A stretch of DNA of 64,000 nt from CAZMXP01 sp964570285 (GTDB lineage: Bacteria; Planctomycetota; PLA2). The notes under the pieces are model-generated. The model did no database searches. It saw only the letters and a program-made list of their open reading frames with translations, and had not been told where the DNA came from. Shown here one piece after another: positions 26,203 through 32,998 of the stretch (positions are counted from its first letter, which is position 1; every line of letters begins with the position of its first letter). A program made the translations under genes and the position numbers. The stretch spans positions 1 to 64,000 of the forward strand of contig CAZMXP010000019.1 in assembly GCA_964570285.1 (NCBI GenBank), given 5' to 3'.

Positions 26203-27211
26203 CGCCGGCTTCCGCGAGGTAGTGGGGGGAGGAGCGCAGGGTTGCCAGGTGCTGCGCCAGCACGTCGGCCATCGCGTTCCAGACGATGCTGTCGGGCGCG
26301 CTCATCGCCGAGGGCGTCAGCCGCGTGAGCGCCTCCCTGAGGCGGGTGAGGCCCGCCTCGAGCAGCCGGCTCACGCGCGGCTCCCCGACGCCCATCAGCC
26401 GCGCCACCTCCTTGCCCGGGAGCCCGTCGCGGTGGCGCAACAGCACGGCGAGCCGCTCGCGCGGCGTCAGCGCCGTCCACGCCGCGGCCAGCGCCGACTG
26501 GAAGCGGCGCGCGGTCTCGTCGGCGATGACGCCTCGCGGCGGGGCAGCGCGCACCGCCGCCACCTGCGAGACGGATGCGTCCACGCGGCGCGTCCTCTCC
26601 GGCCCGCCTCGCCGCTGGTTCACGCCGCGGAGCGCGATGACCGCGAGCCACGAGAAGAGCGAGCCGGAGCCGTCGTAGGTGCCGATGCGCGTGCGCGCGC
26701 GGCCGTCGGCGGGCGCCTGGCAGAGGTAGCCCGGCAGGTCGCCGAGCATCTCCGTCGCCTCCTCGTGCGAGGCGCCGCGCTTGCGCAGGAGCCCGCGCAG
26801 CCTCGGCGCGAACTCGCGGTCGAGCGCCTCCCAGGCGCCCGGGACGGCCAGGTCACAGGCGATGGCGAGGAAGAGATCGGTGTTCGGCACGGCGCCCTCA
26901 CCCCCGCGCCTCGTGTGCCCTGAGGGGGACTCCACGCCGCAGGGCCCTTCAGGGCCCATAGCCCGCGCAGCGGGCGACGGGCCCCGCGCCCCGGATGTCT
27001 CGGGGGGACTCCGCTCCGCTGCGCCCCCCCGCGCCCCGGATGTCTCGGGGGGACTCCGCTCCGCTGCGCCCCCCCGCGCCCCCCGGCCCTCCCACGCGCG
27101 GTCGAAGGCCTCGCGCGCGAGAGGGACGCCCGGCCATGCCGCGACGCCCGCGGCGAAGGCGCGGCCCGCCGCATCGTCGGACTGCCTCGGCTCGTCGCCC
27201 TCCGCGCGCAT
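26195..27211 (-). CDS. Sigma-70 family factor with in-frame repeat insertion
   Basis: A 338-aa sigma factor resembling a multi-copy family of Myxococcota/Planctomycetota. A short N-terminal segment (1-45, AFAAGVAAWPGVPLAREAFDRAW) is followed by a low-complexity insert (about 46-108), then region 2 (FSWLAVIALRGVNQRR) and region 4 (TPRERLAVLLRHRDGLPGKE, VARLMGVGEPRVSRLLEAGL). The insert is encoded by a perfect 45-bp tandem duplication (15 aa, twice) plus a palindrome found elsewhere in the window. The ATG at 27211 is the first start giving the family-like N-terminus. It lies 20 bases after the upstream PPIase-like gene and overlaps the kinase gene by 8. Confidence 0.85.
   Translation of the reverse strand: MRAEGDEPRQSDDAAGRAFAAGVAAWPGVPLAREAFDRAWEGRGARGGAAERSPPETSGARGGAAERSPPETSGARGPSPAARAMGPEGPCGVESPSGHTRRGGEGAVPNTDLFLAIACDLAVPGAWEALDREFAPRLRGLLRKRGASHEEATEMLGDLPGYLCQAPADGRARTRIGTYDGSGSLFSWLAVIALRGVNQRRGGPERTRRVDASVSQVAAVRAAPPRGVIADETARRFQSALAAAWTALTPRERLAVLLRHRDGLPGKEVARLMGVGEPRVSRLLEAGLTRLREALTRLTPSAMSAPDSIVWNAMADVLAQHLATLRSSPHYLAEAGDA
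26953..26984. repeat. 32-bp palindromic repeat inside sigma-factor gene
   Basis: A GGCCC-flanked palindrome with core GCCCGC/GCGGGC around GCA. It is identical over 32 bases to 60209-60240, which is intergenic. Here it is translated in frame in the linker of the sigma factor. Confidence 0.7.
26986..27075. repeat. Perfect 45-bp tandem duplication in sigma-factor gene
   Basis: Two identical 45-bp units (26986-27030, 27031-27075), each beginning GCGCCCCGGATGTC and ending in a seven-C run, followed by a partial third unit. The length is a multiple of three, so the frame is kept and GARGGAAERSPPETS is encoded twice. Confidence 0.85.
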
Positions 27212-27231
27212 CGGACTCCCGGGCGGGAATC

Positions 27232-28887
27232 CTACGGCGCCGAGAGCCGTTTCGCCACGGGATAGGGGTGGTCGCGCTTGCGCAGCACCGTCGCCGTCTC
27301 GAGGGTGTCGTAGTACTCCAGCCGCCGGACGACCTCCTCGCCCTTGACGACGCGCCCGACCACGCTGCAGACCCCGTCGCGGTCGGGGGCGGGCGTCAGG
27401 TTGATCGCGAAGGCGCACCCCTCGCTTCGCCGGCTGCGGCGCTTCTCGGTGAAGGCGATCGTCATCGGGAAGTTGAGCCGGCGGCTGGGCTCGGGCTCGA
27501 TCAGGTAGCCCGGGTCGCCGAAGCCGTCGTTGCTCTCGTCGTCGTCGCGGCTGTTGGGGTCGCCGCCGAAGACCCAGCGGCCGGAGATCATCCAGTGGAA
27601 GCGCGTCCCGTCGTAGGCCTTCGACTCGCAGAGCTCGAGGAAGTTGGCGACCGCGTTGGGGGCGTCGTCCTCGAAGAGCTCGAGGGTGATGTCGCCCTTC
27701 GTGGTCTTGAAGAGCACGCGCGGGAGGTCGTCCCGCTTCGCCTCCTCCGCGCGGATCCGCTCCTCGATCAGCCAGTTCTCCTCGAGGATCTTCAGCACGA
27801 GCATCTGGCGCCCGATGTCGTCGTTCATGCCGAGGTCCTGCGCGCCCTGCTGCAGCACCGAGAGCGCCTCGGTGTAGCGGCCCTGGTCGCGCAGGAGCTG
27901 CATCCGGACAAACATCTCCCGCTCGTTCATCACGATCTCGGGGAAGTCGCGCCGCACCGAGTCGAGCACTTCGAGCGCGTCCCCCGGGCGGTTGAGGCTG
28001 CTGAGCAGCCGCACGAGGCTCGCCCTGAGGCTCACGTAGTCGGGATAGGCCTCGATGAGGCCGCGCACGCGCCCCTCGAGCGCCTCGAGCGGCGCCTGCC
28101 GCCGCTTGCCGTCGCGCGCGCCGGTGTGCACCGCCATGATGCCGTCGGGAGGCGGGCCCTCGCCCCCCGGCGGGGGGATCTGCTCGCTCTCGAGTTCGTG
28201 CAGGAGTTCCAGCGCGGGCTGGCGCGCCTGCGTGCCCACCGGCACGTCGGTGCCCCAGTGGTCCTGCGGCTTCAGCAGGGCGACGCCCTGCCCGGCGAGG
28301 ATCCCCTCCGCGGCGTGCGGGAAGACCGCCATGATGTCCTGCCCGAGCAGGCTCAGCGCCTCCGCGGAGAACTCGTAGGCCTTCGCGGAACGCTCCACCT
28401 CGAGCAGGTCGAGGGGGATGAGCGCCTCGAGGCTGAACCCCTCGCCGCCGCGCAGCGACATGCGCAGGTCGCAGACCGACATGTCGAGCCGCTCGGGGCG
28501 CTGCATGGGCCGCTCGAGGAAGCCGCTCAGCGGCGACATCGGCGGGTGGAGCGGCATCACCATGACGACGACGGTGCGCCCGGTCGCCGGGTCGGTGACG
28601 CGCAGCCGCAGCGCGAACGCGAAGGCGCCGTGCACGCTCTCGTAGCCGACGCAGAGCGAGCGGGCGTGGCGGCGCATCACCACCCTGCCGTGCACGTCGT
28701 CGCCGCGGCGGAGTTCGAACCCCCCCGCCCCCCCCCACTCGTCCTTGCCGATCGTGCCGTCGACCGCCGGCGCCGCCCCCGGGGGGACGACCACCTGCTC
28801 GCGCTCCTGCGCGGAGGCCCCGGGCGCGAGGGCGAGCCAGAGCGCGGCGACGCTAGCGCAGGCGATGCATGAGCGCGTCGTACGCAT
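27232..28887 (-). CDS. Secreted TPR protein with cyclophilin-like C-terminal domain, copy 2
   Basis: A 551-aa protein with signal peptide (1-26, ending ASA) and an N-terminal CBM9/DOMON-like beta domain (about 35-200, DGTIGKDEWGG). A helical TPR-like middle follows (250-390), then a C-terminal cyclophilin-type PPIase fold (about 395-551, TTKGDITLELFEDDAPNAV, FHWMISGRWVFGGDP). The catalytic Arg of the usual FHR motif is Trp here and the QGGD Gln is Phe, so isomerase activity is doubtful. It overlaps its paralogue upstream by 35 bases and ends 20 bases before the sigma-factor gene, within the same operon. Confidence 0.82.
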   Translation of the reverse strand: MRTTRSCIACASVAALWLALAPGASAQEREQVVVPPGAAPAVDGTIGKDEWGGAGGFELRRGDDVHGRVVMRRHARSLCVGYESVHGAFAFALRLRVTDPATGRTVVVMVMPLHPPMSPLSGFLERPMQRPERLDMSVCDLRMSLRGGEGFSLEALIPLDLLEVERSAKAYEFSAEALSLLGQDIMAVFPHAAEGILAGQGVALLKPQDHWGTDVPVGTQARQPALELLHELESEQIPPPGGEGPPPDGIMAVHTGARDGKRRQAPLEALEGRVRGLIEAYPDYVSLRASLVRLLSSLNRPGDALEVLDSVRRDFPEIVMNEREMFVRMQLLRDQGRYTEALSVLQQGAQDLGMNDDIGRQMLVLKILEENWLIEERIRAEEAKRDDLPRVLFKTTKGDITLELFEDDAPNAVANFLELCESKAYDGTRFHWMISGRWVFGGDPNSRDDDESNDGFGDPGYLIEPEPSRRLNFPMTIAFTEKRRSRRSEGCAFAINLTPAPDRDGVCSVVGRVVKGEEVVRRLEYYDTLETATVLRKRDHPYPVAKRLSAP

Positions 28888-30454
28888 GGTTCCTCCTCGT
28901 GAGGACGGCGACGCTCTTGACGACGTCGCCCTCCTCGATCGAATCGACGACCTCCTGCCCCTCGAGCACGCGCCCGAAGACGACCACCTTCTCCGCGTCG
29001 CGCAGCAGCGGCGCGACGGTGATCATGAACTGGCTGCCGTGGAAGGCGTTCCCCTCGACCGGCACCGTCGCGAGCGTGCCGCGGAGGAGCGCGCGCTTCC
29101 GCGTGTCGGGCTTGAGGCGCCACTCGGGCCCGTCGAGGATGACGTTGGACCCCGCCCGCGTGCGCGGGTCGCCGGTCCGCGCCATCAGCCCGCCGAGCAC
29201 CTCGTTGAAGGCGAGGCCGTCGTAGTAGCGGTGGCGCAGCAGCAGGTCCATGAAGTTCGTCACCGCGGAGGGCGCGTCGTCCTCGAAGAGCTCGCAGGTG
29301 ATGTCGCCCTTCGACGTGGAGATCCGCACCGTCGGGTTGCGCGCCTCCTTCGCGGCGTCCTCCGCGCGCGCCTCCTCCTCCTGCGCGGCCGCGCGGCGCC
29401 CGTTGAGCGCGGTGCGCACCGTCTCGGCGTGGCCGCGCGCGCGGGGGTTCGCGGCGCAGACGTCGAGCGCCTTCTGCCACTGCTCGGTGTCGATGTAGTG
29501 CTCCTCGAGCAGGTTCACGAAGGGGTCGAGCGAGCGCAGCGACGGGGGCACGGCGTCGAGGATCGCCTTGGCCTCCGCGAAGAGGTTCGCCTCGTGCAGC
29601 AGCCGCGCGAGGAAGTAGCTCCAGCAGGGGAGCGTCGGGTTTCGGTCGCGCGCCGCGGCGATCTCGGCGCGCAGCGCGTGGATCTTGACGAGGGAGCGCG
29701 GGCGCACGGCGTTCGCGATCACGAGGCGCTCGACCGGCTCGCGCAGCGAGATCCGGTCGTGCTCGAGGTAGAGCGCCCAGAGCAGGTCGCCGTCGTCGAA
29801 CTCGCGCGACTGCTCCGGCGTCGCGGGGGGCCAGGTCTCCGCGGCCCCCCACGCGTCGTCGGAGACGAGGCGCGCGTAGCTCGCGGGGTCGAGCATCGTC
29901 CCCGCGTTGTCGGGGAGCAGCAGCATCGACTCCTCCGCCTCGGTCGGCATGCCCACGGAGAAGAGGCCCATGAACACGCGGCGGTCCCCGCGGCCGATGC
30001 CGAGCGCGGTGAGCCGCACGAGGTACTCCGCCCGCCATCCGGCGGCGCCGGCGACATCCACGCGCGCGAGGCAGGCGCGCGGCGACTCGGGCACGAGGCC
30101 CTGCTTCGCGATCACGTCCGGGGGCGCACGCCGGTGGAGCAGCGGCGGGAGCGACGGCTGGCCGATGCCGAACGTCAGCGCGGAGCACCACGAGGCGTAG
30201 GCGTCCGTCACGTAGGCGCGCAGGATCTCGCCGCGGTAGGGGCGGTCGCAGTCGACCGCGATCGCGAGCCACGGGCCGGTGCGCATCAGCCTCAGGCGCA
30301 CGGCGCCGCCGCCCGCGACGTCGCGGGTCACGGAAAAGGACTCCGCCCACTCCCTCGCGTCGATCCTGCCGTCGAGGACGATCGGGGGGCCCGGGGGGAT
30401 GCGGATCTCGGGCGCGGCGAACAGGGGGAGCAGCAGCAGAAGGCTCGGCAGCAC
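28853..30454 (-). CDS. Secreted TPR protein with cyclophilin-like C-terminal domain, copy 1
   Basis: A 533-aa paralogue of the next gene. The signal peptide VLPSLLLLLPLFAAP is followed by the beta domain (DGRIDAREWAE), a helical middle and a cyclophilin-like domain (STSKGDITCELFEDDAPSAV, FNEVLGGLMARTGDP, GSQFMIT). The catalytic Arg position is Glu, so it is probably non-catalytic. GTG 30454 is preferred over an ATG at 30529 because it starts the signal peptide and has an AGAGAGG ribosome site. It is the first gene of the six-gene operon; only 37 bases separate it from divergent mazG, and a TATCTT -10-like box lies there. Confidence 0.82.
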   Translation of the reverse strand: MLPSLLLLLPLFAAPEIRIPPGPPIVLDGRIDAREWAESFSVTRDVAGGGAVRLRLMRTGPWLAIAVDCDRPYRGEILRAYVTDAYASWCSALTFGIGQPSLPPLLHRRAPPDVIAKQGLVPESPRACLARVDVAGAAGWRAEYLVRLTALGIGRGDRRVFMGLFSVGMPTEAEESMLLLPDNAGTMLDPASYARLVSDDAWGAAETWPPATPEQSREFDDGDLLWALYLEHDRISLREPVERLVIANAVRPRSLVKIHALRAEIAAARDRNPTLPCWSYFLARLLHEANLFAEAKAILDAVPPSLRSLDPFVNLLEEHYIDTEQWQKALDVCAANPRARGHAETVRTALNGRRAAAQEEEARAEDAAKEARNPTVRISTSKGDITCELFEDDAPSAVTNFMDLLLRHRYYDGLAFNEVLGGLMARTGDPRTRAGSNVILDGPEWRLKPDTRKRALLRGTLATVPVEGNAFHGSQFMITVAPLLRDAEKVVVFGRVLEGQEVVDSIEEGDVVKSVAVLTRRNHAYDALMHRLR

Positions 30455-30491
30455 GGGTGGACCTCTCTCGGAGGCATTAAGATACCCGCCG

Positions 30492-30893
30492 ATGCCGGAT
30501 CTGCCGTTTGGCGAACTCGTGGCGATCATGGCCAGGCTGCGCGCCCCCGACGGCTGTCCGTGGGACCGGGAGCAGAAGGCGGAGGACCTCGCGCGCTACC
30601 TGCGCGAGGAGGCGGAGGAGGTGGCGGAGGCGGTCGCCTCGGGCAATCCGCGGGCGGTCTGCGAGGAGCTCGGGGACCTGCTGTTCAATCTCGTGCATCT
30701 CGCGCGCATTGCCGAGGAGCGCGGCGAGTTCGCGATCGGCGACGTGATCGAGGGCGCCCGGGAGAAGCTCGTCCGCCGCCATCCGCACGTCTTCGGCGGC
30801 GGGAAGGCGGCGACGACCGAGGAGGTGCTCGCCCACTGGAATCGCGTGAAGGCCGAGGAGAAAGAGGCGCGGAAGGGCCGCGCCGTCGAGTAG
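30492..30893 (+). CDS. mazG: MazG nucleotide pyrophosphohydrolase
   Basis: A 133-aa single-domain MazG. LRAPDGCPWDREQ, EEAEEVAEAV and EELGDLLFNLVHLARI carry the acidic Mg-binding residues (EExxE and ExxD helices), and RRHPHVFG is the usual C-terminal signature. It hydrolyses (d)NTPs to monophosphates in house-cleaning. It is half the length of two-domain E. coli MazG, as in many bacteria. The next gene starts 12 bases downstream. Confidence 0.92.
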   Translation: MPDLPFGELVAIMARLRAPDGCPWDREQKAEDLARYLREEAEEVAEAVASGNPRAVCEELGDLLFNLVHLARIAEERGEFAIGDVIEGAREKLVRRHPHVFGGGKAATTEEVLAHWNRVKAEEKEARKGRAVE

Positions 30894-30905
30894 CCTTCCC
30901 CGCAC

Positions 30906-32942
30906 GTGCCCAAGCCGCCGCCCCTCCCGCGCACCGTCTCGCCGCGCTCCGGCTACGGCGGGGAGGCGATGATCGCCCGCGTGGCCGGCGGCAAGGTCGT
31001 CTCCGTCGAGGGCGATCCGAGGGACCGCCACACGCGGGGCCGGCTCTCCCCGACCACGGCCCGCGCCGCCGAACGCGCGTCGTCGAAGGAGCGCCTGCTC
31101 AGGCCCCTCGCGCGCAAGGGCGACCGCGGCTCGGGGCAGTTCGAGGAGATCGCCTGGGAGGACGCGATCGACCGGATCGCCGCCGCGCTGTCGCGGGTGG
31201 CCCGGGAGCACGACCCGCGCGCGCTGCTCTACCTGACCGGCAACGGCCACGACGGCGCGATGGCGCAGTTCGGCAACCTCTTCCTCTCCTACTACGGCGG
31301 CTACTCGAGCGTCTACGGCGACCTCTGCAACAGCGCCGGCATGGAGGCGGTGCGGCTCACCTTCGGCAGCCTGCTGCACCACCCGCCGGAAGACTATGCG
31401 CACAGCCGCCTCGTCGTCCTCTGGGGCCGCAACCCGGCGGTGACCAACCCGGCGCAGATGGCCTTCCTCGAGGAGGCGCGCGCCTCGGGCACGCGCCTCT
31501 GCGCGATCGATCCGGTGCGCACGAAGTCCGCGCGCCTCTGCGACGAGCACCTCGCGCTGCGGCCCGGCACGGACGGCTTCTTCGCGAACTCGGTCGCCCA
31601 TGTGCTCGTCGAGGAGGAGCTCTACGACAAGGCGTTCGTCGCGCGGGCGGTGCACGGCTTCGAGGACTACCGCTGGATGGTGCGCAACTACGAGCCGAAG
31701 AAGGCGGAGCCGATCTGCGGGGTCCCCGCCGCGCGCGTCGTCGCCTTCGCCCGCGAGCTCGCGCAGGCGCGGCCCGCGAACATCTCGGCGGGCTTCGGCC
31801 TCCAGCGCTACCGCAACGGCGGCCAGACCGTGCGCGCGGTCGCCGCGCTGCAGGCGCTGACGGGCAACATCGGCGTCCGGGGCGGCGGCTTCGACTACTT
31901 CAACCAGTCCGCGTTCGTCACGCGGCCCTACCCCTTCCGCGTGCCCGCCCCGCCGCGCGTCCGCCAGATCGGCGCGACGAGCCGGCTCGGCCGCGCGATC
32001 CTCAACGCCGCCGACCCGCCCGTGCAGGCGGCCATCGTCGAGCGCGCGAACCCGATCGCGCAGACGCCTTTCACGTCGGCGACGCACTACGCGCTGGCGC
32101 GCCTCGACTTCCTCTGCGTCATCGACATGTTCCTCACCGACACCGCGCTGCGGGCCGACGTCGTGCTGCCCGCGAAGTCGATGTTCGAGGAGATGGACGT
32201 CGTCTCCGGCCCGTGGAGCGGCGTGCTCTCGCTGAAGCCGAAGCTCGTGGATCCGCCGGGCGAGGTGAGGACGGAGCGGGCGATCTACCGCGCGCTGGCG
32301 GAGAGGCTCGGCTACCCGACCGAGCAGTTCGACGTCGACGGCGAGGAGCTGCTCAACCGCGTGCTGCCGCCGGGCCTCTCGGTGAACCGCCTGCGCAAGC
32401 AGGCCTTCGACCGCCGCGGCGCCTCCTTCACCCCCTTCGCCGACGGCCGCTTCGGCACGCCCTCGGGCAGGATCGAGATCCGCTGCGAGGCGGCCGAGGT
32501 GAGCTGGCAGGTCGATCCGCTCCCCTTCTACGCGCCGCCGCGGGAATCGGAGCAGAGCGACCCCGAGCGCTTCAAGAAGTACCCGTTGACGCTCCTGACG
32601 CCCAAGAGCGAGCACCGCTTCTGCTCCCAGGGGGCGCTCGACCCCGTGCTCGGCCGGGAGGAGGGGCCCGCCACGGTGACGCTCCATCCCGACGACGCGA
32701 AGGGGAGGGGCATCGGGGAGGGGAAGCGCGTCCGGGTCTTCAACGACCGGGGCGAGATCAAGCTGCCCGCGAGGCTCGACGATGCGGTCCGTCCCGGGGT
32801 GGCCCTGGTCCCGCAGGGGCGCTGGATCTCCAAGGACGGCTTCTCCGTGAACGTGCTGACCCACGACGACATCTCGGACATGGGCTACGGGGCGATCTTC
32901 TTCGACTGCCTCGTCGAGGTGGAAGCCCTCGCGGAAAAATGA
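30906..32942 (+). CDS. Molybdopterin oxidoreductase lacking the N-terminal Fe-S motif
   Basis: A 678-aa DMSO-reductase-family protein with the molybdopterin domains in order (SSVYGDLCNSAGMEAV, LWGRNPAVTNPAQMAF, ALTGNIGVRGGGFDYF) and a C-terminal dinucleotide-binding domain (TLLTPKSEHRFCSQGA). Normally the N-terminus has CxxCxxxC plus a later Cys for a [4Fe-4S] cluster. Here that region reads SPRSGYGGEAMIARV and GRLSPTTARA, with no cysteine. Cys in GDLCNSAG is a possible Mo ligand. No Fe-S or membrane-anchor subunit gene is adjacent and no Tat signal is seen, so it is probably cytoplasmic. The substrate is unknown. The start is GTG 30906, 12 bases after mazG. Confidence 0.85.
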   Translation: MPKPPPLPRTVSPRSGYGGEAMIARVAGGKVVSVEGDPRDRHTRGRLSPTTARAAERASSKERLLRPLARKGDRGSGQFEEIAWEDAIDRIAAALSRVAREHDPRALLYLTGNGHDGAMAQFGNLFLSYYGGYSSVYGDLCNSAGMEAVRLTFGSLLHHPPEDYAHSRLVVLWGRNPAVTNPAQMAFLEEARASGTRLCAIDPVRTKSARLCDEHLALRPGTDGFFANSVAHVLVEEELYDKAFVARAVHGFEDYRWMVRNYEPKKAEPICGVPAARVVAFARELAQARPANISAGFGLQRYRNGGQTVRAVAALQALTGNIGVRGGGFDYFNQSAFVTRPYPFRVPAPPRVRQIGATSRLGRAILNAADPPVQAAIVERANPIAQTPFTSATHYALARLDFLCVIDMFLTDTALRADVVLPAKSMFEEMDVVSGPWSGVLSLKPKLVDPPGEVRTERAIYRALAERLGYPTEQFDVDGEELLNRVLPPGLSVNRLRKQAFDRRGASFTPFADGRFGTPSGRIEIRCEAAEVSWQVDPLPFYAPPRESEQSDPERFKKYPLTLLTPKSEHRFCSQGALDPVLGREEGPATVTLHPDDAKGRGIGEGKRVRVFNDRGEIKLPARLDDAVRPGVALVPQGRWISKDGFSVNVLTHDDISDMGYGAIFFDCLVEVEALAEK

Positions 32943-32975
32943 CCCCGATGTCCGACCACCCCCCGGTTCCGTTCT

Positions 32976-32981
32976 AGAATC
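32976..32981 (+). promoter_or_regulatory. -10-like TAGAAT upstream of HEAT-repeat gene
   Basis: TAGAAT followed by CG, 17 bases before ATG 32999. The same TAGAATCG string precedes the genes starting at 39021 and 52482. No clear -35 box is seen. Confidence 0.4.
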
Positions 32982-32998
32982 GTGGAGGGCCGGACCGC

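Noticed and set aside
26986..27075. CRISPR-like or minisatellite array
   Set aside because: Only two adjacent identical 45-bp units without unique spacers, and they are translated within a gene.
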